From the NCBI RefSeq assembly GCF_000299035.1, contig NZ_AKCS01000020.1:1-56688 (forward strand): 56,688 nucleotides of DNA, given 5' to 3'. The notes beneath the pieces are model-generated. The model saw only the letters and a list, made by a program, of their open reading frames with translations. It made no database searches and had not been told where the DNA came from. Positions 44,261-52,000 of the stretch are shown here, piece after piece; the first letter of the stretch is position 1; each line of letters begins with the position of its first letter. The position numbers and the translations under genes are program-made. The stretch is from Bacillus bingmayongensis (GTDB taxonomy: Bacteria > Bacillota > Bacilli > Bacillales > Bacillaceae_G).

Positions 44261-44790
44261 ATGAAGGTATGCATCATTTGCTTCGATGAATTCACAGATA
44301 TAGATGTATTTTTGCCGTGGGATTTACTAAATAGAGTAAGGTTGGTTGGAAAAATAAAGGATTGGGAAGTTAAGATTGTAGGAACGAAAGCAGTACATAC
44401 ATCGGTGGCAAGGCTTACTATTCCTATGTCAGGGACAATTGAGGATATGAAAGATGCGGATGCAGTTATATTTGCTAGTGGCCCAGGAGTACGGCTTCTT
44501 ATTCATGACCCGGATTATTTAAATCAGCTTAAACAAAATCTTGAAAAACAACTGATCGGTTCCATGTGTTCGGGTGCTTTAATACTTGGGATACTGGGAT
44601 TATTAACTGGAAAAAGAGCGACTACTTATCTTACAGTTGCGAGGCAGTTATCGAAATATGGTGTTCAGTTGTAGAAGAGAGTTTCGTGAATGTTGGTAAC
44701 GTATCGACTGCTGCCGGAGAAGATATGGTTCATAAAGTATTGGAAAGTGTAAAACCAGTAGGAGAAACATTACAGATACCAAAACTGTAG
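44261..44790 (+). pseudogene. DJ-1/PfpI-family protein, frameshifted and internally deleted
   Basis: The first frame reads a normal DJ-1/PfpI N-terminus (MKVCIICFDEFTDIDVFLPW), with the nucleophile-elbow cysteine in GSMCSGALILG, and stops at TAG 44672. A one-base loss near 44664 explains this: the next frame continues with VVEESFVNVGNVSTAAG. There, the usual CLAG...helix is missing and the sequence jumps to KVLESVKPVGETLQIPKL. One frameshift and one deletion of roughly 25 codons therefore inactivate the gene. The N-terminal 137 residues could still be made. Confidence 0.75.
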
Positions 44791-44812
44791 AAAAAACAAA
44801 GGAGTGATCTTT

Positions 44813-44989
44813 ATGATGCCTTTATATTTTCCAGAAGATAAAACAGAATATATTATTCCAGGGATTGTTTGTGTTTTATTTATAATCGGTGCAATTGCAA
44901 CGTGGCGCATGTTTATTCGCGTATCAAAGAAAGAGGCAGAACGTTTGCAGAAAGTGGAACAAAAGTTGTTAGCGGAAAAGAAACACTAA
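44813..44989 (+). CDS. small single-pass membrane protein
   Basis: This 58-residue protein has one membrane segment (about residues 14-34, YIIPGIVCVLFIIGAIATW) and a basic, coiled-coil-prone C-terminal helix rich in lysine and glutamate. No family is recognised. The ATG pair at 44813 follows AAAGGAGTG, a convincing site. It lies between the DJ-1 remnant and sodC. Confidence 0.6.
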   Translation: MMPLYFPEDKTEYIIPGIVCVLFIIGAIATWRMFIRVSKKEAERLQKVEQKLLAEKKH

Positions 44990-45058
44990 TTCGTTTTTGT
45001 ATGTTTCCCTCTATGCTCGGACAATCTAAGGGCAGAATGTATTTTGGAGGGAATTGTG

Positions 45059-45601
45059 ATGAAAAAGCAGCTTTTATTCGGGTGTTGTTTGCTGATTCTT
45101 ATGGCAGGCTGTGATAAAGGAAATCCAAAAGAAATTGATGTGAAATTATATAATGCTTCTGGTGATAAAGTTGGAACAGCAAAGGTCACTCAGCAAACAA
45201 GTGGTGTGAAAATATCCATTAATGCAGAAGGATTCAAACCGGGAGCTCATGGATTGCACATTCATGAAATTGGAGAGTGTAAAGCACCTCGTTTCATATC
45301 AGCTGGTAATCACTTTAATCTAGATAAGGAAAAGAAACATGGACTTATGAATCCAAAGGGAGCAGAGAACGGTGATTTGCCAAATGTAATTGCTGATGAT
45401 ACAGGGAAGATTAAGGCAGATATCGAGGCACCCCAAATAACACTTGAAGAAGGAAAAACGACGATTCATCGAAAAGATGGTGCATCTATTATTATTACGG
45501 AAAAGCCTGATGATGGTATGACACAGCCTGCTGGAAATTCAGGGAATCGAATAGCTTGTGGTGTCATTGTAAAAAAGGCATCAGCTAATAATAAAAAATA
45601 G
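45059..45601 (+). CDS. sodC: Cu,Zn superoxide dismutase-like lipoprotein with altered metal ligands
   Basis: This 180-residue lipoprotein has a signal peptide and lipobox LMAGC (C18). The SodC fold is clear: HIHEIGEC (H67, H69), GNHFN (H85), KKHG (H94), D106, disulfide cysteines C74 and C167, and the active-site arginine R164 in NSGNRIACGVI. Two ligands differ: the fourth copper histidine is T147 (IIITEKPDD) and one zinc histidine is E103 (GAENGDLPN). The B. subtilis YojM paralogue also lacks copper ligands. Copper-dependent dismutase activity is therefore doubtful. ATG 45059 follows GGAGGG. Confidence 0.85.
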   Translation: MKKQLLFGCCLLILMAGCDKGNPKEIDVKLYNASGDKVGTAKVTQQTSGVKISINAEGFKPGAHGLHIHEIGECKAPRFISAGNHFNLDKEKKHGLMNPKGAENGDLPNVIADDTGKIKADIEAPQITLEEGKTTIHRKDGASIIITEKPDDGMTQPAGNSGNRIACGVIVKKASANNKK

Positions 45602-45629
45602 AAGCTACCTTCGAAAGGGTAGCTTTTTA
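45602..45629. terminator. terminator between sodC and patB
   Basis: AAGCTACC/GGTAGCTT core with further pairing and a T-run. Confidence 0.8.
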
Positions 45630-45634
45630 GTTGA

Positions 45635-46786
45635 CTATGAAAATGTATACTTAAGTCTGTTCAGTATTTCTTCAAGTTGTTTTCTTGGACAACCGATGTT
45701 AATACGAATATGCTGCTCTCCGCCTGTTCCGTATTTTTCACCTGGTTCAACGATAATTTTTCCCTTGTCTTCAAGTTGTTTTGTGCGTTCTTTTTGAGAC
45801 AGTCCAAGGCGAGAACAGTCAACCCATAGTAAAAAAGTACCTTCTGATTGAATGACAGAAAGTGCAGGAATATGCGTTTCAATAAATTCACGAGCAAATC
45901 GAGCATTTTCTTCCATATATAAACGGATTTCTGTTAACCATTCGTTACATTCTGTATAGGCACTTTGCATTGCGGTATAAGCAAATATATTCAATCCGTG
46001 GAATCCTTGGCGTTGTTGTACGGATGTAAAGGCGTGGCGAAGTTTTTTGTCAGGAATAATAATAATAGATGCTTGTAAGCCTGCAATGTTAAATGTTTTA
46101 CTTGGCGCCATGCAAGTGATGGTGCGCATTGCTAATTGTTCGGACAATGAAGCAAATGGTGTATGTGTATGACCTGAGAAAATCATGTCTGCATGAATTT
46201 CATCTGAGACGATGGTTACATTGTACTCTTCACATAGTGTTCCAAGTTTTGTGAGCTCCTCTTTTGTCCAAACGCGGCCAACAGGATTGTGTGGACTGCA
46301 AAGAAGCATGAGTTTTACACCTTGTTTAAACTGTGTTTCTAAATGTTCAAAGTTCATTGTGTAAAAACCATTTTGCAAATGTAATGGGTTTTCACACAGA
46401 CGGCGCTGATTTTTTATGACCATATCAAAGAATGGAGGATAAATAGGTGGTTGCACCAGTACAGTATCATTTTCATTCGTTAAAGCCTGCACACTAGTGC
46501 TGAGAGCAGGAACGATGCCCGCACTAAATACAATCCACTCTTTTTTGATCTCCCAATTGTATTGGCTTCTCGTCCACTGGCAAATCGTATCCGTGATTTC
46601 TTCTGGCGGTATTGTATACCCGAAGATAGGATGCTCAAGTCGTTTTTTTAGTGCAGTCTGAATTGGTTCTGGGACCTCAAAATCCATATCTGCAATCCAT
46701 GCATGAAGAAGCTCCTTGTTTGGATATGTATCCCACTTCACACTATGGGTTCCTCGGCGGTTTACAGTTTTGTGAAATTGCTGCAT
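45635..46786 (-). CDS. patB: PatB, PLP-dependent cystathionine beta-lyase (MalY/PatB)
   Basis: This 383-residue class I aminotransferase-fold enzyme is of the MalY/PatB group, which cleaves C-S bonds of cystathionine or cysteine conjugates. The PLP lysine is in APSKTFNIAG, with LLCSPHNPVGRVW and VSDEIHADMIF upstream, and the substrate-carboxylate arginine is in HIRINIGCP. ATG 46786 follows GAGAGGAG. It diverges from yugE as in B. subtilis. Confidence 0.88.
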   Translation of the reverse strand: MQQFHKTVNRRGTHSVKWDTYPNKELLHAWIADMDFEVPEPIQTALKKRLEHPIFGYTIPPEEITDTICQWTRSQYNWEIKKEWIVFSAGIVPALSTSVQALTNENDTVLVQPPIYPPFFDMVIKNQRRLCENPLHLQNGFYTMNFEHLETQFKQGVKLMLLCSPHNPVGRVWTKEELTKLGTLCEEYNVTIVSDEIHADMIFSGHTHTPFASLSEQLAMRTITCMAPSKTFNIAGLQASIIIIPDKKLRHAFTSVQQRQGFHGLNIFAYTAMQSAYTECNEWLTEIRLYMEENARFAREFIETHIPALSVIQSEGTFLLWVDCSRLGLSQKERTKQLEDKGKIIVEPGEKYGTGGEQHIRINIGCPRKQLEEILNRLKYTFS

Positions 46787-46946
46787 ATATGTTCTCCTCT
46801 CTTTTGATGAATTATTTTGTGAAAGTGCTCTCACTTCTTCTAGAATAGCTGATATGATACGATAAAGAAAAGAATTAAAGTGAAACTTTTATCGTTGTGA
46901 AATTTCTTCATTCTCAATGATAAAAAGTGGAAAAGGCGGGAAGTAG

Positions 46947-47198
46947 ATGGGTGCATATGAAAAGATGGTAGAGTTGGTGAAGAATTGGGATCCTTTTCAA
47001 ATGGGACCGGAATTTTATGAAACAGAAGCAAGCGATGTTGTGTACGTGGTAAGCGCGTTTGACGATCCGAAATATATTGCAAAAAAAATCCAGCATATTT
47101 ATTTCATGTCGTTTGAAGAAGTACCAGCTATTGAAAAATGCGAGAAGCTAGCAGCGGAATTACTCGTATTAAAAGAAGGCGGAAGTTGTTCATTGTAG
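46947..47198 (+). CDS. yugE: YugE, DUF1871 protein
   Basis: This 83-residue soluble protein matches YugE of the DUF1871 family, a small helical protein of unknown function; the core is VKNWDPFQMGPEFYETEASDVV in two adjoining stretches. ATG 46947 follows AAAGGCGGG. A terminator begins at its stop codon, and it is convergent with yugF. Confidence 0.82.
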   Translation: MGAYEKMVELVKNWDPFQMGPEFYETEASDVVYVVSAFDDPKYIAKKIQHIYFMSFEEVPAIEKCEKLAAELLVLKEGGSCSL

Positions 47199-47230
47199 GC
47201 TGTCGGGTGTTCCGACAGCCTTTGTTTTTT
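47198..47230 (+). terminator. terminator of yugE
   Basis: Perfect 9-bp stem GGCTGTCGG/CCGACAGCC followed by TTTGTTTTTT. Confidence 0.85.
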
Positions 47231-47239
47231 GATAGGAAG

Positions 47240-47264
47240 TTCGTGTCGCCGATATATGGATACT
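47240..47264 (-). repeat. terminator-associated dispersed motif, copy D (partial)
   Basis: Minus strand reads CCATATATCGGCGACACG, matching the first block of copies B and E only. Assignment to the family is weaker than for the others. Confidence 0.4.
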
Positions 47265-48102
47265 ACTGTGCTGAAAATGCCATGATTTCTTCATATACAT
47301 GCTCTGGTTTTTCCTCTGGTAGTAAGTGTCCTGTATTTTCATATGAAATAAATTTAGAGTTTGGCAAGTCTTCGTGTAACCGGTGCCCAACATGAACAGG
47401 AACAATGCGGTCTTTTTCACCCCAAATGAGTAAAGTTGGCGTTTCAATTTTTCGTAATTCAGCTGACGATAAATCTCCTTCGCGGTCTCTGATCATTCGC
47501 GTTAAAGCAGGGAAAATGCGGTTATCGTAAAAGGGAGCAGCGTAGCCTTCCATCATTTCATCATCAATTAAAGAGTGGTCATGAACGACATTCATTAAAT
47601 TATGAACAATGCCTCTTCTTATAATCCAGTTTTTTACGTATAAATGAAAGAACGGTAAATAGGAAGAGTAGATGAGCGGGAATTTAGCCCTTGTTAAGTA
47701 GCTTGAGCTACATAGTAAGATTGTTTTTGCAATTAAATCAGGACGTATGCGATTGACATAGAGTGAGATTTGTCCGCCCATTGAATGACCGACTAGCACA
47801 ATATTTTGCAATGCTAAATGTTCCATTAAATCGATAATTACAGTTGCTAAATTATGATAGGAATATGTAAATTGATTTGACTTATCACTTTTTCCAAACG
47901 GTGGTAAATCAAGTGCGACAACAGTTCCTTCTTTTGCAAGCAGTGGGATGAGTCGCCGGTAACTAAATGAGGATGATAGAAAACCGTGAACGAGTACAAA
48001 AGTTGGTCTTTCCTCTTTACTCTGGTGCTCATATAACTCGTAATGAACAGTAGTGCCGCGAGTGGAAAAAGTGAAGTAAGGATGCGCTATCTCATGTTTC
48101 AT
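47263..48102 (-). CDS. yugF: YugF, alpha/beta hydrolase
   Basis: This 279-residue alpha/beta hydrolase has the oxyanion loop VHGFLSSSFSYRRL, nucleophile S107 in VGHSMGGQ, an acid in WGEKDRIVPVH and the catalytic histidine in NTGHLLPEEKP. The substrate is unknown; homologues include esterases and C-C hydrolases. ATG 48102 has a weak ribosome binding site (GGAGTG). It lies in its B. subtilis position next to yugE. Confidence 0.85.
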   Translation of the reverse strand: MKHEIAHPYFTFSTRGTTVHYELYEHQSKEERPTFVLVHGFLSSSFSYRRLIPLLAKEGTVVALDLPPFGKSDKSNQFTYSYHNLATVIIDLMEHLALQNIVLVGHSMGGQISLYVNRIRPDLIAKTILLCSSSYLTRAKFPLIYSSYLPFFHLYVKNWIIRRGIVHNLMNVVHDHSLIDDEMMEGYAAPFYDNRIFPALTRMIRDREGDLSSAELRKIETPTLLIWGEKDRIVPVHVGHRLHEDLPNSKFISYENTGHLLPEEKPEHVYEEIMAFSAQ

Positions 48103-48163
48103 TTTTTTTCACTCCATTGATTTTTTTCATATCATCTCCTAATAGAAAAAGATTTATGTTAAC

Positions 48164-48194
48164 AAAAAAAGGCAAGATGGAGATCCATCTTGCC
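48164..48194 (-). terminator. terminator downstream of the dehydrogenase gene
   Basis: Perfect 11-bp stem GGCAAGATGGA/TCCATCTTGCC with seven T residues on the minus strand. A bcr1-like repeat separates it from the gene it serves. Confidence 0.8.
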
Positions 48195-48210
48195 TTTGGT
48201 ATTTTTTAGT

Positions 48211-48324
48211 TTTATCCCGCTATTTGCGGGCAGTAATACTTCCGCCTCAAAATTCAGCGAAAGCAAAGAAGTTAACTGCCCGTAAAAGCCCGATTGGTGC
48301 GGGCTAATTAAAGTTTCACTTTAT
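48211..48324 (+). repeat. bcr1-like repeat, copy 2
   Basis: A 114-bp element beginning and ending in TTTAT (48211-48215 and 48320-48324), a likely target duplication. It contains CCCGC/GCGGG and GGGCAGT/AACTGCCC stems and the core GCCCGATTGGTGCGGGCTAA. The right TTTAT covers the stop codon of the dehydrogenase gene. Confidence 0.75.
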
Positions 48325-49283
48325 CCACACACAATATTAGGCGGCGTATTCCCTTGTAATCCAGCCACTAGATTTTTCGCAGCTGTCATCGCCATTTCGT
48401 GTCTTGTCTTTAATGTCGCAGAACCAATGTGTGGCAAAGTAACAACATTGGTTAAGGATAATAACGGATTATCTTTTTCGACCGGTTCCTGTGTAAATGT
48501 ATCGATGCCTGCTGCAAAGATTTTCTTTTGTTTCAGCGCATTAATTAATGCAGGTTCATCGACTGTTTTCCCGCGAGAAGCGTTAATGAAAATCGCTGTT
48601 TCTTTCATTAATGAAAATTCCTTCTCTCCGATGAGATGGTATGTTTCTTCTGTTAAAGGAGTCAGAAGAACGATGAAATCCGATTGCGCTAGTAGTGTGT
48701 TTAAATCACAGTACGTCGCTTCGAATTTTTGTTCAGCTTCTTCTTTACGGCGACGATTATAGTACAGAACATTCATATCGAATCCGAATTTTGCTCGCTT
48801 GGCAACAGCCTCTCCAATTCGGCCCATTCCAATAATTCCAATTGTACTATGATGTACATCCAGCCCGAAGTGCTCTTTTTTAATTTCAGCATTCCAATTC
48901 CCTTGTTTTACATAAGAATCAAGTTCGCATACCCGGCGTCCAGCTGATAGCATCAGGGCGAAAACAAGATCAGCAACGGTATCATCTAATACATATGGAG
49001 TATTTGTTCCAATCACATTTTTGTCCCGCATCGCTTCTAAATCAAAATTATCATAACCAACAGAAATGTTGCTGACAACTTTTAAGTGAGGAGCTGCTTG
49101 TAACAACTCTTCGTCAATTTTGGAACCAAAGTTAAGCAAACCATGTTTATCTTTTACTTTTTCTAATAGAACTTCACGAGGTATCTTTTCACTGCTATCC
49201 CATTTTTCATATTCACAATGCTCAGAGATATATGTTTCTACAAATTTGGGAACGCGTTCAGCAATATATACTTTTGGTTTCAC
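48321..49283 (-). CDS. D-2-hydroxyacid dehydrogenase (glyoxylate/2-ketogluconate reductase-like)
   Basis: This 320-residue NAD(P)-dependent D-isomer dehydrogenase has the Rossmann motif GIIGMGRIGEAVAKR, catalytic arginine in INASRGKTVDE, an acid in DTFTQEP and catalytic histidine in LPHIGSAT. It is of the GhrB/YvcT type, reducing glyoxylate, hydroxypyruvate or 2-ketogluconate. The GTG at 49283 follows AAAGGGG. It is flanked on both sides by bcr1-like repeats in the same orientation; the upstream copy lies 20 bp from the start codon. Confidence 0.85.
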   Translation of the reverse strand: MKPKVYIAERVPKFVETYISEHCEYEKWDSSEKIPREVLLEKVKDKHGLLNFGSKIDEELLQAAPHLKVVSNISVGYDNFDLEAMRDKNVIGTNTPYVLDDTVADLVFALMLSAGRRVCELDSYVKQGNWNAEIKKEHFGLDVHHSTIGIIGMGRIGEAVAKRAKFGFDMNVLYYNRRRKEEAEQKFEATYCDLNTLLAQSDFIVLLTPLTEETYHLIGEKEFSLMKETAIFINASRGKTVDEPALINALKQKKIFAAGIDTFTQEPVEKDNPLLSLTNVVTLPHIGSATLKTRHEMAMTAAKNLVAGLQGNTPPNIVCG

Positions 49284-49302
49284 GGTTTCAACCCCTTTCT
49301 TT

Positions 49303-49459
49303 TTTACCCCACTTTAGCGGGCAGTAAAACCCTCACCTAAATAGTTAGAGAGAAGCGAAGAAGATAGGTGAGGATCAACTGCCTGTAAAAGCCCGATTGG
49401 TGAGGGCTAATAATCAGCGGAGATGAAGAAGACCTCCACTGATTAAAGTTTCACTTTAT
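49303..49459 (+). repeat. bcr1-like repeat, copy 3 (full length)
   Basis: A 157-bp element starting TTTACCCCACTTTAGCGGGC and ending in AAAGTTTCACTTTAT. It has the internal stems CCTCACCTA/TAGGTGAGG and AATCAGCGG/CTCCACTGATT-type, plus the core GCCCGATTGGTGAGGGCTAA. It occupies the 5' untranslated region of the dehydrogenase gene. Confidence 0.75.
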
Positions 49460-49548
49460 TTTTACATAATTCTCTAAAAAAATCTTCTTTTCAAACATAA
49501 AAGGGTGTCTGTATAATTTAGAAACAAAGAAAAGGAAGGATGAAGAAT

Positions 49549-50046
49549 ATGGTGACTGAAAAAGAATTAGAATTATTAGCTTGTCTTGAAAAAAGTAGTC
49601 GTTTATCCGTAGAAACTTTAGCGAAAATGTTAAATATAGAAGTAGAAGCAGTAAAAGAAATGGTTGAGAAATTAGAAAGAGAAAAAATCATTGTTGATTA
49701 TGTTACACATATAGATTGGACAAAAGTAAAAGAACATAGCGGTTTAACAGCTATGATTGATGTGAAGGTTACGCCGAAGCATGGCGTTGGCTTTGATTCT
49801 GTTGCAGAGCAAATTTACCGTTATTCAGAAGTGAAATCTGTTTATTTAATGTCAGGGACATACGATCTTTCTATTACGTTAGAAGGAAAAAGTATGAGTG
49901 AAGTGGCAAGCTTTGTTTCTGAAAAGTTAGCAACAATTGAATCGGTTGTGTCAACAACAACACATTTTATTTTGAAAAAATATAAACATGAGGGACTTAT
50001 TTATGACAAAACTGATGATGATAAACGAATTGTGGTGGCACCATGA
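49549..50046 (+). CDS. alaR: AlaR, Lrp/AsnC-family regulator
   Basis: This 165-residue Lrp/AsnC protein has an N-terminal HTH (about residues 5-55, SRLSVETLAKMLNIEVEAV) and a C-terminal RAM ligand-binding domain with SGTYDLSITLEG. It corresponds to AlaR (YugG), required in B. subtilis for expression of the alanine aminotransferase operon. ATG 49549 is nine bases after GGAAGG; the ATG at 49540 overlaps that site. A TATAAT box sits just upstream. It overlaps alaT by ATGA. Confidence 0.88.
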   Translation: MVTEKELELLACLEKSSRLSVETLAKMLNIEVEAVKEMVEKLEREKIIVDYVTHIDWTKVKEHSGLTAMIDVKVTPKHGVGFDSVAEQIYRYSEVKSVYLMSGTYDLSITLEGKSMSEVASFVSEKLATIESVVSTTTHFILKKYKHEGLIYDKTDDDKRIVVAP

Positions 50047-51233
50047 AGCAGTTTGAACTATCAAGAGCAGCAGAATCTTTACAACCATCCGGCATCCGTA
50101 AGTTTTTTGACTTAGCGGCAGGTATGAAAGGTGTTATTTCACTTGGAGTGGGAGAGCCGGATTTTGTTACACCATGGAATGTAAGGCAGGCATGTATTCG
50201 TTCGTTAGAAGAAGGATATACAGCATATACTGCGAATGCAGGATTATTGGAGTTACGTCAAGAAATAGCAAAGTATCTTCAAAAGCAATTTCATGTTTCA
50301 TATGATGCAAATGAAGAAATTATTGTTACAGTTGGGGCGAGCCAAGCATTAGATGTTGCGATGCGCGCTATTATAAATCCTGGTGACGAAGTGATCATTA
50401 TTGAACCGAGCTTTGTATCATATGCGCCACTTGTTACATTAGCTGGCGGAGTGCCAGTTCCAGTAGCAACTTCTTTAGAATCGGCATTTAAAGTACAACC
50501 GGAGCAAATTGAAGCAGCCATTACAACAAAAACAAAAGCAATTTTACTTTGCTCTCCAAATAATCCAACCGGAGCACTTTTAAACAAGTCTGAATTGGAA
50601 GAGATAGCAAAAATCGTTGAAAAGTATAATCTCATTGTATTATCTGATGAAATTTATGCAGAGCTTGTATATGACGAAGCTTATACGAGTTTTGCGAGCA
50701 TTAAAAATATGCGCGATCATACGATTTTAATTTCAGGATTTTCAAAAGGATTCGCGATGACTGGATGGCGCCTCGGAATGATTGCGGCTCCTGTACATTT
50801 CTCAGAATTGATGCTGAAAATTCATCAATATTCAATGATGTGCGCACCAACGATGTCACAGTTTGCAGCATTGGAAGCGCTTCGCTTTGGGAATGATGAA
50901 GTCATTCGAATGAGAGACAGTTATAAAAAGCGTCGTAATTTTATGACGACATCGTTTAATGAAATGGGCTTAACATGTCATGTGCCAGGCGGAGCTTTTT
51001 ATGTGTTTCCTTCCATTTCTTCAACAGGATTATCCTCAGCAGAATTTGCAGAACAATTATTGTTAGAAGAAAAAGTAGCAGTTGTACCTGGAAGTGTATT
51101 TGGTGAGAGCGGTGAAGGGTTTATTCGTTGTTCATATGCAACTTCGCTTGAACAATTGATGGAAGCGATGAAGCGGATGAAACGATTTATAGAGAATAAA
51201 AAAAGGACAAAACAGAATACGTTTTGTCCATAA
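50043..51233 (+). CDS. alaT: AlaT, alanine aminotransferase (class I, PLP)
   Basis: This 396-residue class I aminotransferase is AlaT (YugH), which makes alanine from pyruvate. LCSPNNPTGALL, VLSDEIYAELVYD, the PLP lysine in SGFSKGFAMTGWRLGM and the arginine in FIRCSYATS are present. The C-terminus (ENKKRTKQNTFCP) runs about ten residues beyond the usual end, into a hairpin whose T-run lies on the opposite strand. It is translationally coupled to alaR. Confidence 0.92.
   Translation: MKQFELSRAAESLQPSGIRKFFDLAAGMKGVISLGVGEPDFVTPWNVRQACIRSLEEGYTAYTANAGLLELRQEIAKYLQKQFHVSYDANEEIIVTVGASQALDVAMRAIINPGDEVIIIEPSFVSYAPLVTLAGGVPVPVATSLESAFKVQPEQIEAAITTKTKAILLCSPNNPTGALLNKSELEEIAKIVEKYNLIVLSDEIYAELVYDEAYTSFASIKNMRDHTILISGFSKGFAMTGWRLGMIAAPVHFSELMLKIHQYSMMCAPTMSQFAALEALRFGNDEVIRMRDSYKKRRNFMTTSFNEMGLTCHVPGGAFYVFPSISSTGLSSAEFAEQLLLEEKVAVVPGSVFGESGEGFIRCSYATSLEQLMEAMKRMKRFIENKKRTKQNTFCP
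51205..51229 (-). terminator. antisense-oriented terminator-like hairpin in the 3' end of alaT
   Basis: Perfect 9-bp stem GGACAAAAC/GTTTTGTCC. The T-run (TTTTTTT) follows only on the minus strand, so it would stop antisense transcription into alaT. Confidence 0.5.
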
Positions 51234-51320
51234 AAGGGGGGGAATACTAGAAAGCCATGTGTTAGTATTCTATCCCAATATTTGAAAATTATACTTACTA
51301 AAGGAAACTTTTTCATGGAT

Positions 51321-51349
51321 TTTGAATGAAACGGGAGCTGGTGGTATAA
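51321..51349 (+). promoter_or_regulatory. sigma-A promoter of yugI
   Basis: TTGAAT (51321-51326), 17-bp spacer, perfect TATAAT (51344-51349). Predicted start near 51356 gives a 5' UTR of about 185 nt that contains a bcr1-like repeat. Confidence 0.7.
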
Positions 51350-51407
51350 TTTACTAATATAGAGTGAAGTTTTTCTCAAGTGGTATATTTCTTTCTGCTT
51401 AGAATGA

Positions 51408-51510
51408 GCCTTCACCAATCGGGTATTTATAAGCAGTTACTCACTTTGCGTAGCGACATTCGTTTACATGTTGAGGTGAGTACTTTTACTGCAACCTGTA
51501 AATAGCAGGG
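51408..51510 (-). repeat. bcr1-like repeat, copy 4 (diverged)
   Basis: Minus strand begins TTTCCCTGCTATTTACAGGT and contains TACTCAC/GTGAGTA arms and CCCGATTGGTGAAGGCT, matching the core of copies 2 and 3. It lies inside the predicted yugI leader. Confidence 0.65.
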
Positions 51511-51539
51511 AAACTGGTAAACGTATGGGAGTGTTTCAT

Positions 51540-51884
51540 ATGTCAGAACAATACACAACAGGAGTGATTGTAAAAGGGAAAGTAACTGGAATTCAAGATT
51601 ACGGTGCATTTGTAGCATTGGATCAAGAAACGCAAGGACTTGTGCATATATCTGAAATTACAAATGGATATGTAAAAGATATTCATGAATTTTTAAAGGT
51701 CGGAGATATGGTAGAAGTAAAGGTACTTTCAATTGATGAAGAACACAGAAAAATGAGTTTATCGTTAAAAGCAGCAAAGCGTAAGCAAGGAAGAATCATG
51801 GTACCCAAGCCGTCTGATAAAGGGTTCAATACGCTTCGCGAAAAGTTAACAGAGTGGATTGAAGAATCACAGTTAACAAAGTAA
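51540..51884 (+). CDS. yugI: YugI, S1-domain RNA-binding protein (general stress protein 13)
   Basis: This 114-residue protein is one S1 domain (VKGKVTGIQDYGAFVALD, GLVHISEI, VKVLSIDEEHRKMSLSLK) with a short basic tail. It corresponds to YugI/GSP13, a ribosome-associated stress protein. ATG 51540 follows GGGAGTG by seven bases. The leader contains a bcr1-like repeat, and the gene's last bases form one arm of a 22-bp inverted repeat. Confidence 0.9.
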   Translation: MSEQYTTGVIVKGKVTGIQDYGAFVALDQETQGLVHISEITNGYVKDIHEFLKVGDMVEVKVLSIDEEHRKMSLSLKAAKRKQGRIMVPKPSDKGFNTLREKLTEWIEESQLTK

Positions 51885-51924
51885 AAGAGGATCGCTAAAC
51901 CAGCGATCCTCTTTTACTTTGTTA
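51874..51924. terminator. 22-bp perfect inverted repeat, bidirectional terminator
   Basis: Arms 51874-51895 and 51903-51924 are exact complements with a seven-base loop. The arm includes the yugI stop codon, and AAAAGAGGATCGC/GCGATCCTCTTTT is the terminator core. Confidence 0.85.
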
Positions 51925-51939
51925 TGATATATATTAGCA

Positions 51940-51963
51940 AATATGATTGCATGCAATCATATT
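51940..51963. other. 24-bp perfect palindrome
   Basis: AATATGATTGCA followed directly by its exact complement TGCAATCATATT, with no loop. It sits between the yugI terminator and the 3' end of yuzA, where no promoter is needed. It could be a protein-binding dyad or cruciform. Confidence 0.8.
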
Positions 51964-52000
51964 CGTATGTCGGATGAAAAACGCGAATTATACTTGTCTA

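Noticed and set aside
48211-49459. Composite transposon
   Set aside because: The flanking elements are short non-coding repeats with no transposase, and the enclosed gene is an ordinary dehydrogenase; only the bracketing is noted as a finding.
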